Shown here: piece after piece, positions 8,075 through 17,894 of the stretch | Numbering within the stretch: position 1 is the first letter of the stretch | How the letters are laid out: each line of letters opens with the position of its first letter | NCBI GenBank assembly: GCA_002696735.1 | Contig: NZSL01000017.1 | Coordinates: 40,761 to 104,760, forward strand | DNA length: 64,000 bases | From: Methylophaga sp. | Lineage (GTDB): Bacteria > Pseudomonadota > Gammaproteobacteria > Nitrosococcales > Methylophagaceae | Reading direction: 5' to 3' | Made by a program: the position numbers and the translations under genes | Notes under the pieces: generated by a model | What the model saw: the letters and a program-made list of their open reading frames with translations, nothing else | Told to the model about the DNA's origin: nothing | Database searches by the model: none

Positions 8075-8634
8075 ACACATCTTTTAACATTCTGGAATTA
8101 GGTCAGGATGATTTACGTCGAATTGCCCCGCCGGTATCCGAGATAAACGACCCTGTATTACAACAAAAAATTGATGATCTGATCACCTTTGTTCAACAGC
8201 GTGGGGGTATGGGGATTGCCGCCACGCAAGTTGGTATTAACCAACGCTTTTTTATTATGTCGAGTCATCCTAATGAGCGTTATCCCTATGCACCCGAGAT
8301 GCCGGCAACCTGTGTAATAAATCCCGAAATTGTCTGGCACTCAGCGCATACAGAAAAAGACTGGGAAGGTTGTTTGAGTGTTCCCGGTCTTCGAGCTCTG
8401 GTACCACGTTATCAGCAAATACAAGTGCGCTACTGGTTGCGTGATGCTACTCAGGTTGAAACCACATATGAGGGCTTTATGGCTCGATTGTTTCAACATG
8501 AACTGGATCATCTGGACGGAAAAGTTTTTGTCGATCGGGTGGAATCGACAATGGAAATGATGACCGAATCCAGCTGGCGTTCAATGCTGGCTGAAAAATC
8601 CAAGGGCAGAGACAATAATGGCACAACAGTTTGA
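8071..8634 (+). CDS. def: Peptide deformylase (paralogue without adjacent fmt)
   Basis: Peptide deformylase removes the formyl group from the N-terminal methionine of new proteins. The three metal-site motifs are intact: GMGIAATQ (residues 46-53), EGCLS (99-103) with the cysteine ligand, and HELDH (143-147) with two histidine ligands and the catalytic Glu. Length is 187, slightly above the usual 165-180. It is not next to fmt, the usual partner, but in an overlapping run between an oxygenase and a PNPOx-fold gene. It may therefore be a second deformylase. The position in the motif that is usually leucine (GLAA) is isoleucine here, which is a mild change. Confidence 0.87.
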   Translation: MNTSFNILELGQDDLRRIAPPVSEINDPVLQQKIDDLITFVQQRGGMGIAATQVGINQRFFIMSSHPNERYPYAPEMPATCVINPEIVWHSAHTEKDWEGCLSVPGLRALVPRYQQIQVRYWLRDATQVETTYEGFMARLFQHELDHLDGKVFVDRVESTMEMMTESSWRSMLAEKSKGRDNNGTTV

Positions 8635-9169
8635 TTCGCTATCTGATCGTTTGATTGAGTTTATTCATCAACAACATCTGTTTTTTGTAGCAACAGCGAC
8701 GGCTGACAGCCGTGTTAATGTTTCCCCAAAGGGAATGGACTCGTTAAGAGTTTTAAACAGTAATCGTTTAGTCTGGCTGAACGTGACCGGTAGCGGCAAT
8801 GAAACAGCTGCGCATATTGAGGAATCCCCTCGAATGACCATCATGTTTTGTGCATTTGAAGGAAAGCCATTGATTCTAAGAGTCTATGGTCAGGCTCGTG
8901 CAATACATCAAAAAGATCCTGAGTGGCAGAGTCTGTATGGCTTATTTGATCCGTTACCTGGTGCCAGACAGATTTTTATTCTGGATATTGATCTGGTTCA
9001 GACTTCATGTGGTATGGCTGTACCTTATTTTGAATTTGTCGGTGAACGCGAACTACTGAATAACTGGGCTGAACGCAAAGGTGAAACTGGTATTAAAGAA
9101 TATTGGCGGGAAAAAAATCAATTCAGCCTGGATGGAATTGAAACTGATATTGTAAAAAAGAATATTTGA
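8618..9169 (+). CDS. Pyridoxamine 5'-phosphate oxidase-fold protein
   Basis: This 183-residue protein has the FMN-binding split-barrel of the PNPOx superfamily. It opens with FFVATATADSRVNVSPKG, the usual strand-turn-strand entry, followed by NRLVWLNVTGSGNETAAHI and RMTIMFCAFEG. The family includes flavin oxidoreductases, haem-utilisation proteins and proteins of unknown use; nothing here identifies a vitamin B6 enzyme. The ATG at 8618 lies 17 bases inside the deformylase gene, so it is translationally coupled to it. Its stop lies 2 bases from the stop of the convergent DUF3549 gene. Confidence 0.8.
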   Translation: MAQQFDSLSDRLIEFIHQQHLFFVATATADSRVNVSPKGMDSLRVLNSNRLVWLNVTGSGNETAAHIEESPRMTIMFCAFEGKPLILRVYGQARAIHQKDPEWQSLYGLFDPLPGARQIFILDIDLVQTSCGMAVPYFEFVGERELLNNWAERKGETGIKEYWREKNQFSLDGIETDIVKKNI

Positions 9170-9171
9170 TC

Positions 9172-10224
9172 CTATTGACCGAACATTTCCCCAACGGCTT
9201 TTGCCAGAGTTTCCGAACGTTTTGGATTACGCAAAGCCTGCATAACCGGCTCTCGCATCCCTGGTATAAATAACAGATCGGCCAATAACTGGCTGAAACC
9301 GGCCTGGCCAGCATCGTTATGAGCAAGTTGCTCAAGATACAGCTCACAGATTGGCTGTTTGGCCAGTGCCAACCAGATTCGACCACTTACTATTGCCAGC
9401 ACTTCAATTTCGCGACTGCAACGATGTTTCAGCACCTGAGTCACCATACGCTCCACTAAACCACGAGCAGGACTATTGGAAGCTGCCCGTAAACAGGAAA
9501 TGATTTTGGCTGTATCGGGTTGTTTTTCCTGTAGCTGATTATCTACTTGCTGTGCCAATACTTCGACTACCCCTGCTGCAGGGCTTGCATGCTCCAGCAA
9601 AACGCATAAATTATGAAATGGTTCCTGAGGCAATTTAGGCAATGTATTAATCAATCCTAATGTACCTTCATTGGTATCCAGACGAATAGCAAAATCAGCT
9701 AATCCCTGCATCGCCAAGCCAGGCCATTTATCCAAAGGGAGATCGCCAGTGAAGTAACGATAGGCGGCATCGTAATATTTGGAGGGGCGCTGTTTCAATG
9801 CATGCGTAGCGTGAGCATTAAATGCGGCCATTCGATCCTGACGTGGCTGAAAGGTGAACGGACTGTCCTGCAGAGCTCCCTGAATTTTTTCACCATCGGC
9901 GGCGGCCAACATTGCTTCGCCGAGCCTTTCCAATAACATCTTCAGAAAAGCATCACGGGCATCTGGAACCAGCAGTCCCTGCTCATCCAGCGGAAACTTA
10001 AGAAACCATACATAGTGATTTTCTGGGGCATCCGGATGCCAGAAGATAATGCCTATTTGGGCGTGACGTTTGAAAGGATAAGGGTAAGGCTGCTGGCAAT
10101 TATCAAAACTGACAAACTGTTCCGGGGTTAATTTACCAACCCGGCGCCCCATATCAAACACCCGGTATTGTGCACCACTTTGCCTGAGAAACTTGCTAAG
10201 TGTGTTGAACTGTCCAATATCCAT
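9172..10224 (-). CDS. DUF3549 family protein
   Basis: This 350-residue protein I place in DUF3549, a family found mainly in gammaproteobacteria and without known function. The N-terminus (GQFNTLSKFLRQSGAQYRVF, DMGRRV) is its most recognisable part. There is no signal peptide or membrane segment, so it should be cytoplasmic. The C-terminal half is helical and rich in Leu and Ala, possibly a repeat-type helical domain. It lies 13 bases downstream of argJ on the same strand and is probably in the secA-argJ transcript. Family placement is from memory of the N-terminal pattern. Confidence 0.7.
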   Translation of the reverse strand: MDIGQFNTLSKFLRQSGAQYRVFDMGRRVGKLTPEQFVSFDNCQQPYPYPFKRHAQIGIIFWHPDAPENHYVWFLKFPLDEQGLLVPDARDAFLKMLLERLGEAMLAAADGEKIQGALQDSPFTFQPRQDRMAAFNAHATHALKQRPSKYYDAAYRYFTGDLPLDKWPGLAMQGLADFAIRLDTNEGTLGLINTLPKLPQEPFHNLCVLLEHASPAAGVVEVLAQQVDNQLQEKQPDTAKIISCLRAASNSPARGLVERMVTQVLKHRCSREIEVLAIVSGRIWLALAKQPICELYLEQLAHNDAGQAGFSQLLADLLFIPGMREPVMQALRNPKRSETLAKAVGEMFGQ

Positions 10225-10237
10225 ATCCTGCTCCGTA

Positions 10238-11464
10238 TCAGGTACGGTATTCTGCGTTTATCTTGACGTAATCGTAAGAAAAATCACAGGTCCAGACTGT
10301 TTTGGCAACGTTGCCTCTACCCAGTTTTACCCGAATGGTTATTTCAGATTGTGACATGACCTGCTGGCCTTTTTCTTCAGTATAGTCAGCAGCAGGCTGG
10401 CCCCCATCGACAATACATACGTTATCCAGGTAAATGGCGATTTTCGATAAATCCAGACTGGGCAAGCCACTTCGACCGACCGCTGCCAGAATTCGCCCCC
10501 AGTTTGGGTCAGAGGCAAACAATGCAGTTTTTACCAACGGTGAATGAGCAATGGTATAGGCGACCTGCCGACATTCATCTGCATCAGCACCCTGTTGAAC
10601 ATCAATGCTGATAAATTTGGTTGCGCCTTCGCCATCGCGAACAATGGCCTGGGCCAGGAAGCGACTTAAACTATTTAAGGCCTCAATAAATTGTTGTGCA
10701 TCACTGCTATCAATATCATCAATAATCGAATTACCTGCCAGACCAGTAGCAATCAAGACACAGGCATCATTGGTTGAGGTATCGCCATCAACGGTAATAC
10801 TGTTAAAAGACTGCTCCATCGAAACGTCAAGCATCTTTTGTAATGTGGAGGCACTTATAGCGGCATCCGTGGCGATATAAGACAACAAGGTCGCCATATC
10901 TGGTCGAATCATGCCTGAGCCTTTTGCGATGCCTGTCAGTGTGATTGGCTGTCCATTTAACGACAGTTCAACTGAACGCGCTTTGGCAATGGTGTCGGTG
11001 GTCATGATGGCGTGTGCTGCAGCAAACCAGTTATCAGCAGCTAGTTTGGTAAACGCCTCAGGTAACGCATTGGTAATTTTATCAACAGGTAACGGCTGCC
11101 CTATAACGCCGGTGGAAAATGGCAATACAGCACGGGTATCACATTCTGCTAGCTGAGCCACCGCCTGGCAACATGCTTTTGCTGCCGCCATACCCGCGTC
11201 ACCGGTTCCAGCATTGGCGTTTCCAGAATTGATCAGTAAATAGCGTGTAGATGATTGTTGCTGATGCTCTCTGGCTAATAATACCGGGGCTGCACAAAAT
11301 GCATTACGGGTATAAACCGCTGCGGTATGACTTCCAGATGCCAGCTCAATTAAAACCACATCCTGACGCCCAGGCTTTTTAATCCCAGCGCTCGTAGTGG
11401 CAAGGCGAACACCTTTTACAGGCTTTAATTCAGCAGCAATTGGAGCAGATAAATTTACTGCCAT
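10238..11464 (-). CDS. argJ: Bifunctional glutamate N-acetyltransferase / ornithine acetyltransferase ArgJ
   Basis: ArgJ recycles the acetyl group from N-acetylornithine to glutamate in arginine synthesis and in some species also uses acetyl-CoA. The precursor cleaves itself before a threonine in the KGSGMIRPDMATLL motif; here that is Thr192, at the normal place for a 408-residue protein. The frame extends to 11485, but the ATG at 11464 is preferred because it overlaps the secA stop by one base (TAATG) and gives the usual N-terminus. The C-terminal part holds the expected NPNWGRI-like DPNWGRILAAVGRSG. It is coupled to secA. Confidence 0.95.
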   Translation of the reverse strand: MAVNLSAPIAAELKPVKGVRLATTSAGIKKPGRQDVVLIELASGSHTAAVYTRNAFCAAPVLLAREHQQQSSTRYLLINSGNANAGTGDAGMAAAKACCQAVAQLAECDTRAVLPFSTGVIGQPLPVDKITNALPEAFTKLAADNWFAAAHAIMTTDTIAKARSVELSLNGQPITLTGIAKGSGMIRPDMATLLSYIATDAAISASTLQKMLDVSMEQSFNSITVDGDTSTNDACVLIATGLAGNSIIDDIDSSDAQQFIEALNSLSRFLAQAIVRDGEGATKFISIDVQQGADADECRQVAYTIAHSPLVKTALFASDPNWGRILAAVGRSGLPSLDLSKIAIYLDNVCIVDGGQPAADYTEEKGQQVMSQSEITIRVKLGRGNVAKTVWTCDFSYDYVKINAEYRT

Positions 11465-14175
11465 TATTTGACAGCGCCGTGGCAATTCTTGAATTTTTTA
11501 CCACTGCCACATGGGCATGGATCATTACGACCAACTTTTTTACCATCTCGCGTTAGCGGCTGGTTCGCAGTAGGATGTTCTGCCTCGGCTTCTGCTTCAG
11601 AGGAGGCACTTTCATGCTGATATTCCACATCAGCAGATTGACGGCGTTGCTCATCAACCGCCGCGACATCTTCCGGCGCACGCACTTTAACACGGGAAAT
11701 CAGGCTGATAACTTCATGTTTCAGGCTGTCCAACATAGCAGTAAACAACTGGAAAGCTTCACGTTTGTATTCCTGCTTGGGATCTTTTTGGGCATATCCA
11801 CGCAGATTGATACCCTGACGTAAATAATCCATTTGAGCCAAATGTTCTTTCCACTGCGTGTCCAGAGTTTGCAGCATGATGGCTTTTTCAAAATGACGCA
11901 TCAACTCAGCCCCGACAGTAGCTTCTTTTGCCTGACAGGCTGCTTCGGCTTCCTCGATAATTCTTTCACGCAAACTTTCTTCGTGCAGATTATCATCTGC
12001 CTCCAACCAGCCGCTGATATCTAGTTCCAGAGCGAAATCATCGCGTAAAGCCTGTTCCAGTCCACTGACATTCCATTGTTCATCAATACTATTAGGTGGA
12101 ATGTACAGACTGATAACGTCGTTAATGACGCTGCTACGCATTGAAACAATTGTTTCTGATACATCATCCGCGGCCATTAATTCATTACGCTGCTCATAAA
12201 TTACTTTACGTTGATCGTTGGCAACATCATCAAACTGCAGTAACTGTTTACGAATATCAAAGTTGTGTCCTTCAACCTTACGTTGAGCATTTTCAATGGC
12301 TCTGCTGACCCATGGATGCTCAATAGCTTCACCCTCTTCCATACCCAGTTTCTGCATCAATCCGGCCATGCGTTCAGAAGCAAAAATCCGCATCAGGTTA
12401 TCTTCGAGCGACAGATAAAAACGGGTTGAGCCCGGATCACCCTGACGACCGGAACGACCACGCAGCTGATTATCGATACGACGTGATTCATGTCGTTCGG
12501 TACCGATAATATGTAAACCACCCGCTTGCAAAACCAAATCATGACGTTGTTGCCATTCGGCTTTCACTTTAGCTTTAGCAGCTTCATCAGCCTCTTCACT
12601 CAGCTTGTCCAGCTCTGCTTCAAGACTGCCACCGAGAACAATATCTGTACCACGACCCGCCATATTGGTTGCGATAGTGACTGATCCCGGTTTACCCGCT
12701 TCAGCGATAATATGTGCCTCTTTTTCATGAAATTTTGCGTTCAGAACTTCATGTGGAATTTTGGCTTTGGTCAGTAATTTATCCAGATATTCTGAGCTTT
12801 CAATTGAGGCCGTACCGACAAGAACAGGTTGTTTTCGCTGCACACAGTCCTGAATATCAAGCAATATCGCATCAAACTTTTCTTTTGCTGTCAGATAAAT
12901 TCTATCGGCTTCGTCTTTACGCTGCATTGGACGATGTGTCGGAATAACCACAACTTCCAGACCATAGATTGACTGCAATTCATAGGCTTCAGTATCCGCT
13001 GTACCGGTCATGCCGGACAGCTTTTTGTAAAGACGGAAGTAATTCTGGAAAGTAATGGAAGCGAGGGTCTGGTTTTCGTTTTGAATTTTGACCCCTTCCT
13101 TGGCTTCAATAGCCTGGTGTAAGCCTTCTGACCAGCGACGTCCGGGCATGGTACGACCGGTAAATTCGTCGACAATGATTATCTGATCATCCTGAACAAT
13201 GTATTCAACATCCCGATGAAATAATACATGTGCACGAAGCGCTGCAGTTACGTGATGCATCAAACCAATATTGGCCGCATCATACAGGCTGGCATCTTCA
13301 TCCAACAGGCCTGTTTCGGTTAATAACTGCTCAATTTTTTCATGGCCAGCTTCGGTAAAATGTACCTGTTTGTTTTTTTCATCAATGGTGTAATCACCCG
13401 GTACAGTGATATCTTCATCTTCACCTTCCTGTAGGGTCAGACTGGGAATCAACTTGTTTATCTGCACATAACGCTCAGAACTGTCCTCAGCTGGCCCAGA
13501 GATAATCAATGGCGTGCGGGCTTCGTCAATTAGAATGGAGTCAACTTCATCGATAACAGCAAAATTTAATGGACGCTGCACTCTATCTTCGAGACGAAAG
13601 GCCATGTTATCGCGCAGGTAATCAAAACCAAATTCGTTATTGGTACCGTAGGTAATATCTGCAGCATATGCTGCACGCCGTTCGTCACCACTCAGTCCAC
13701 TGACAATGACGCCTGTGGTCAAACCGAGGAAACCATAAAGTTTGCTCATCCAGGCCGCATCACGTTTGGCAAGGTAATCATTGACGGTAATAACATGGAC
13801 GCCTTCCCCGCTCAGGGCATTCAAATATACTGCGAGCGTAGCTACCAGCGTTTTACCCTCGCCGGTTTTCATTTCGGCAATTTTTCCGTCATTCAGCACC
13901 ATACCGCCTATCAACTGCACGTCAAAATGGCGCATTTCCATAATGCGTTTACCGGCTTCACGTACGACAGCAAATGCTTCTACCAGGATATCATTCAGTG
14001 TTTGCCCATCATCCAGTCTTTGTTTGAATTCTATGGTTTTGGATTTTAAAGCGGCATCGTCAAGCTTTTCATACTCGCTTTCCAATTCATTGATGAGGCT
14101 GACCTGTTTTTGCAGTTTTTTGATTACACGATCGTTACGACTGCCAAAAACCTTACTGAAAAACTTGCCTACCAT
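11464..14175 (-). CDS. secA: Preprotein translocase ATPase SecA
   Basis: SecA is the motor that pushes unfolded proteins through SecYEG. It has 903 residues, the normal length (E. coli 901). Visible parts are the MKTGEGKT Walker A near residue 105, VIDEVDSIL as Walker [10 protein letters not shown] and the [11 protein letters not shown] helicase motifs in the second nucleotide domain, and a C-terminal zinc finger ([14 protein letters not shown]) that binds SecB. The stretch before the finger is acidic and Ala/Glu-rich. No secM-like regulator lies upstream; the neighbour there is an M23 peptidase, 136 bases away. The gene is followed without a gap by argJ. Confidence 0.98.
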   Translation of the reverse strand: MVGKFFSKVFGSRNDRVIKKLQKQVSLINELESEYEKLDDAALKSKTIEFKQRLDDGQTLNDILVEAFAVVREAGKRIMEMRHFDVQLIGGMVLNDGKIAEMKTGEGKTLVATLAVYLNALSGEGVHVITVNDYLAKRDAAWMSKLYGFLGLTTGVIVSGLSGDERRAAYAADITYGTNNEFGFDYLRDNMAFRLEDRVQRPLNFAVIDEVDSILIDEARTPLIISGPAEDSSERYVQINKLIPSLTLQEGEDEDITVPGDYTIDEKNKQVHFTEAGHEKIEQLLTETGLLDEDASLYDAANIGLMHHVTAALRAHVLFHRDVEYIVQDDQIIIVDEFTGRTMPGRRWSEGLHQAIEAKEGVKIQNENQTLASITFQNYFRLYKKLSGMTGTADTEAYELQSIYGLEVVVIPTHRPMQRKDEADRIYLTAKEKFDAILLDIQDCVQRKQPVLVGTASIESSEYLDKLLTKAKIPHEVLNAKFHEKEAHIIAEAGKPGSVTIATNMAGRGTDIVLGGSLEAELDKLSEEADEAAKAKVKAEWQQRHDLVLQAGGLHIIGTERHESRRIDNQLRGRSGRQGDPGSTRFYLSLEDNLMRIFASERMAGLMQKLGMEEGEAIEHPWVSRAIENAQRKVEGHNFDIRKQLLQFDDVANDQRKVIYEQRNELMAADDVSETIVSMRSSVINDVISLYIPPNSIDEQWNVSGLEQALRDDFALELDISGWLEADDNLHEESLRERIIEEAEAACQAKEATVGAELMRHFEKAIMLQTLDTQWKEHLAQMDYLRQGINLRGYAQKDPKQEYKREAFQLFTAMLDSLKHEVISLISRVKVRAPEDVAAVDEQRRQSADVEYQHESASSEAEAEAEHPTANQPLTRDGKKVGRNDPCPCGSGKKFKNCHGAVK

Positions 14176-14223
14176 GACTTAAACTACCTGTTGAATGTGC
14201 CGAATTGACGACAGTTTGATTAA

Positions 14224-14242
14224 ACGCGTGATTATAACGCGT
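14224..14242 (-). promoter_or_regulatory. Candidate secA -10 box framed by two ACGCGT sites
   Basis: On the minus strand a TATAAT (plus-strand ATTATA at 14231-14236) lies 55-60 bases before the secA start, between two copies of the self-complementary hexamer ACGCGT (14224-14229 and 14237-14242). No strong -35 is seen. The symmetric flanks could be a repressor site over the -10, but no regulator is implied by the context. Confidence 0.35.
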
Positions 14243-14311
14243 ACTGTTGGGAAGATCGAAGACTCACCGCATTTTTTTAAGTGGTGTCTGATTTTTCAAA
14301 TACAAGAGGAA

Positions 14312-15232
14312 TTATTCGATGTAATTAAACGGATTAACGGATTTACCGTCTCTTAATACTTCGAAATGAACATGAGGTCCAGTTGAACGACCAGTTGATC
14401 CCATCAGCGCAATAACATCTCCTTTGTTAACACGATCTCCGGTACTGACATTGATGGTTTTGTTATGCGCATAGCGGGTTACATAGCCATTTCCATGGTC
14501 AATTTCAACCAGTCCACCGTATCCACCACGCATGCCCGCCCAGCTGACAATTCCATCCGCCACAGAAATCACTGAGCTACCGGTTTTTCCGGCAAAATCG
14601 AGTCCATCATGGAAAGCTTTTTTCCCATTAAATGGATCAACGCGATAGCCATAGAAAGAAGATAACCAGCCATCAACCACAGGACGACCACTTGGTATGG
14701 CTCCGGCGATATTCTCATTTGTAATCAGAAACTCTTGTAATGCCGTCAAGGTATCCTGTTGATCAGCAAAATCCTGTGAGAGACGAACCAGACTTTCTTC
14801 AAATTCGGCGTTTGATAACCAGTCACCGGAATTTTCAATTCCCCCCATCCCGGGAGCAAATTCCAAATCAAAGTCAGAAAGTTCAAAACCTGCAATTTCA
14901 GCTAATCGCTGACTAAGCATTTTCAGACGAATGGCCTCAGCCTGTAAGCCCCCTAACTGCTGCGCGTAAAAACCCTGAATGGCTTCATTTGCGGTTGTGT
15001 CATCACTGATAGAGAGGGGATCGGTTTTCGGGGTGAGGAGTCGAGCGGTTGGGAAAAATTTTGAGTCTACTGTATCGTTAATAGCTGTCTTATCTTTTAT
15101 ATAATTCATTGTAGAGACAGTTATCGCAATCGTCATGGTTAATAGAAATGTGACTAGCAGCATCAATTTCGTTCGGCTTAAATGCCAATGCTTGTGGCCG
15201 GTATTGTCGGCGGATATTATGATAATCTGCAT
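14312..15232 (-). CDS. Membrane-anchored M23 (LytM-type) peptidoglycan endopeptidase
   Basis: This 306-residue protein has a short cytoplasmic N-terminus, one membrane helix (about residues 21-42), a periplasmic helical linker and a C-terminal M23 domain. The zinc and catalytic residues are present: FHDGLDFAG (His and Asp ligands), RYAHN, and GPHVHFEV. The enzyme should therefore be active on peptide cross-links in the wall. I chose the ATG at 15232, which has GAGGA just upstream and gives the usual MxIIIxS start, rather than 15259, which would overlap the divergent dciA start. Location between dciA and secA is common in gammaproteobacteria. Confidence 0.87.
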   Translation of the reverse strand: MQIIIISADNTGHKHWHLSRTKLMLLVTFLLTMTIAITVSTMNYIKDKTAINDTVDSKFFPTARLLTPKTDPLSISDDTTANEAIQGFYAQQLGGLQAEAIRLKMLSQRLAEIAGFELSDFDLEFAPGMGGIENSGDWLSNAEFEESLVRLSQDFADQQDTLTALQEFLITNENIAGAIPSGRPVVDGWLSSFYGYRVDPFNGKKAFHDGLDFAGKTGSSVISVADGIVSWAGMRGGYGGLVEIDHGNGYVTRYAHNKTINVSTGDRVNKGDVIALMGSTGRSTGPHVHFEVLRDGKSVNPFNYIE

Positions 15233-15257
15233 ACTTATCCTCGTCCCGGATTGAGAC

Positions 15258-15710
15258 ATGTCAAATAAACCGCTTCATTTCAGTACTGTTTGCCAGGCAA
15301 ACCAGCAATTACAACAAATTTCGAAGCGCGCTCAAAAATTAACCCAGCTTAACAGCATTCTGCAAGAAATTTTACCTTCGCAGTTCGCAGGACATTGCCA
15401 GCTGGCGAATATGAAAGACAATAAAATCATCATACATACAGAAAACGCGGCAATTGCCAGCTTATTACGCTTTCATTCCGCTACTATTTGTAAAACCTTT
15501 TCCAGCGAGTTGTCTACGCAAATTGAACGTGTTGAGGTAAAAGTAAAACCTCAGCACCCGACCGAGAAGTCGGCAAAATCTAATATGATCGATATGTCTA
15601 ATAACAACGCAGCGCTGATTGCTCAGACCGCCGCCGGGTTAGACGATGGTCAGCTCAAAACAGCGCTGCATAAACTCGCTAAGCGAGGTAATACTCGTGA
15701 CAACTCCTAG
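15258..15710 (+). CDS. dciA: DciA-family (DUF721) replicative-helicase loader
   Basis: This 150-residue protein has the DUF721 core: about residues 15-95 with [38 protein letters not shown] and [15 protein letters not shown]. DciA helps load the replicative helicase DnaB in bacteria that lack DnaC or DnaI. Its target dnaB is in this same window. The C-terminal third is polar and probably flexible, as usual. The gene is divergent from the M23 peptidase, with start codons only 25 bases apart. Its TAG stop overlaps that of lpxC on the other strand. Confidence 0.85.
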   Translation: MSNKPLHFSTVCQANQQLQQISKRAQKLTQLNSILQEILPSQFAGHCQLANMKDNKIIIHTENAAIASLLRFHSATICKTFSSELSTQIERVEVKVKPQHPTEKSAKSNMIDMSNNNAALIAQTAAGLDDGQLKTALHKLAKRGNTRDNS

Positions 15711-16624
15711 CTAACAATTGAAGCGGCAGGCCGACTGAACACAATAGGTGCATCAGCATCTTCTTCAAAAGTTACCAGTTCCCAACAATCTTCCTGAGCA
15801 ATGAGTTTGCGTAACAGGCGATTGTTCACTTCATGACCGGATTTATGTCCGACGAATGCACCGATCAGACTATGGCCCAACAGGTATAAATCACCGATCG
15901 CATCAAGTACTTTATGACGGACAAACTCGTCTTCATAACGAAGACCATCTTCATTTAAAACACGGAAATCATCTACAACAATGGCATTATCCATACTACC
16001 ACCCAGCGCCAGATTCATTTCCCGCAGTTTTTCGATATCTTTCATAAAACCGAAGGTTCTGGCACGACTGACTTCACGAACAAATGATGTGGAGGAGAAA
16101 TCAACATCAACCTGTTGTGGTCTGCCGGTAAAGGCCGGGTGCTCAAAATCAATGGTAAAAGAGACTTTGAATCCCTCAAATGGCTCGAACTTGGCCCATT
16201 TATCACCATCTTCCAGTAATACAGGCTTTTTAATACGGATAAATTGCTTAGCAACTGCCTGTTCTTCAATGCCGGCAGATTGCACCAGAAACACAAAAGG
16301 TCCGGCACTGCCGTCCATGATAGGAACTTCTGCTGCATTGAGATCAATATAAGCATTATCGATACCCAGCCCGGCAAAGGCTGAAAGTAAATGTTCCACT
16401 GTTGAGACGCGCTGACCATTCTGAATCAATGTGGTTGACAGGGCTGTCTCACCCACATTTTCAGCTTTGGCCTCGATTTCAACAACCGGATCCAGATCGA
16501 CTCGTCGGAAAATAATGCCAGTATTAGGGGCAGCCGGACGCAGCGTTAAATAGACCATTTCACCGCTGTGCAATCCCACACCTGTGGCACGAATCACATT
16601 TTTCAATGTTCGTTGCTTTATCAA
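15707..16624 (-). CDS. lpxC: UDP-3-O-acyl-N-acetylglucosamine deacetylase LpxC
   Basis: LpxC is the zinc enzyme that commits the cell to lipid A synthesis. It has 305 residues, the standard length. Zinc ligands are in STVEHLLSA (His near residue 79) and [15 protein letters not shown] (His and Asp near 238-242), and the final catalytic His is in [12 protein letters not shown]. It follows ftsZ after a 73-base gap, as in E. coli, where this gap holds a separate promoter. The C-terminal residues end in Ala/Ser; a degradation tag for FtsH is likely by analogy but cannot be judged here. Its stop overlaps the convergent dciA stop. Confidence 0.97.
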   Translation of the reverse strand: MIKQRTLKNVIRATGVGLHSGEMVYLTLRPAAPNTGIIFRRVDLDPVVEIEAKAENVGETALSTTLIQNGQRVSTVEHLLSAFAGLGIDNAYIDLNAAEVPIMDGSAGPFVFLVQSAGIEEQAVAKQFIRIKKPVLLEDGDKWAKFEPFEGFKVSFTIDFEHPAFTGRPQQVDVDFSSTSFVREVSRARTFGFMKDIEKLREMNLALGGSMDNAIVVDDFRVLNEDGLRYEDEFVRHKVLDAIGDLYLLGHSLIGAFVGHKSGHEVNNRLLRKLIAQEDCWELVTFEEDADAPIVFSRPAASIVS

Positions 16625-16697
16625 GGTGCTTTACCCCCTTTTCTAGTTTAATTATCTGACAATAATATCATAGGCTTATACGACTTCACCATCTACA

Positions 16698-17858
16698 TTA
16701 ATCAGCCTGTCTTCGCAAAAATGCCGGAATGTCCAGATAATCCATGTTGACATCACCATTAGCCACTTGTTTATGTTCGTTGTTACGACCATTTCGTAAA
16801 ACAGTTGGTTCATCATAGTCAATGTCAACAGGCTTCTTAACAATTTCGATTTGCGGTGCTGCGGTTGTCGTCTCAACGGGTTTTGCTACTGCCGCTCTTG
16901 CAACGCCCAATCCGGTTGCCACTACGGTTACCCGTAACTCATCGGTCATATCAGGATCAATCACCGTACCAACCACTACTGTTGCGTCCTCTGAAGCAAA
17001 TTCTTTAATAGTGTTACCCACTTCTTCAAATTCACCAATACTCATATCCAGCCCAGCGGTGATATTAACCAGTACGCCACGCGCACCCGCCAAATCAACA
17101 TCTTCCAGTAACGGGCTTGAAACAGCCAGTCTGGCGGCTTCTGCAGCGCGGTTTTCACCTGAAGCCCGGCCGGTTCCCATCATAGCCATACCCATCTCAG
17201 ACATAACTGTGCGTACGTCAGCAAAGTCAACGTTAATCATACCTTCACGGGTAATCAGTTCGGCAATACCCTGAACTGCACCCAGCAGGACATCATTAGC
17301 TGATTTAAACGCATTAAGCAGGCTCATTTCCTTACCCAACACTTTCAGCAGTTTTTCATTTGGAATAGTAATCAGTGAATCTACATGCTGACTTAACTCT
17401 TCAATACCAGCTGTAGCCACTTTCAGTCTTTTGCCGCCTTCAAAAGGAAATGGTTTGGTGACAACTGCAACCGTTAAAATCCCCATCTCTTTAGCAACTT
17501 GTGCGACTACTGGCGCAGCTCCGGTACCTGTACCGCCGCCCATACCAGCAGTGATGAAGACCATATCAGCGCCGCTGATGACTTCCATAATACGTTCACG
17601 GTCTTCCAATGCAGCTTGTCGACCTACATCAGGGTTGGCACCGGCACCCAGCCCTTTAGTAATATCAGTACCTAATTGTAAATGTGTAGTGGCATTACTT
17701 TTACGTAAAGCCTGTGCATCCGTATTGGCACAGATAAAATCAACACCTTCGATTTTATTGGCCACCATGTGTTCCAAAGCGTTACCGCCACCGCCACCTA
17801 CACCGATGACTTTGATAACCGCATTTGCTGTATATGTATCAATCAATTCAAATGTCAT
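16698..17858 (-). CDS. ftsZ: Cell division protein FtsZ
   Basis: FtsZ is the tubulin-like GTPase that forms the Z ring. It has 386 residues. The GTP-binding signature [13 protein letters not shown] is present near residue 105, with [15 protein letters not shown] at the N-terminus and the T7 region [12 protein letters not shown] variable, charged linker follows from about 315, and the C-terminal peptide [14 protein letters not shown] binds FtsA and ZipA. It lies 36 bases downstream of ftsA and upstream of lpxC, the normal end of the division cluster. Confidence 0.98.
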   Translation of the reverse strand: MTFELIDTYTANAVIKVIGVGGGGGNALEHMVANKIEGVDFICANTDAQALRKSNATTHLQLGTDITKGLGAGANPDVGRQAALEDRERIMEVISGADMVFITAGMGGGTGTGAAPVVAQVAKEMGILTVAVVTKPFPFEGGKRLKVATAGIEELSQHVDSLITIPNEKLLKVLGKEMSLLNAFKSANDVLLGAVQGIAELITREGMINVDFADVRTVMSEMGMAMMGTGRASGENRAAEAARLAVSSPLLEDVDLAGARGVLVNITAGLDMSIGEFEEVGNTIKEFASEDATVVVGTVIDPDMTDELRVTVVATGLGVARAAVAKPVETTTAAPQIEIVKKPVDIDYDEPTVLRNGRNNEHKQVANGDVNMDYLDIPAFLRRQAD

Positions 17859-17894
17859 GATTTTCTCCCCTCTTTATTTACTAACAAGGCTTGC

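Noticed and set aside
15233..15259. Longer start for the M23 peptidase at 15259
   Set aside because: It would overlap the dciA start, while the ATG at 15232 has GAGGA in place and gives the usual N-terminus.
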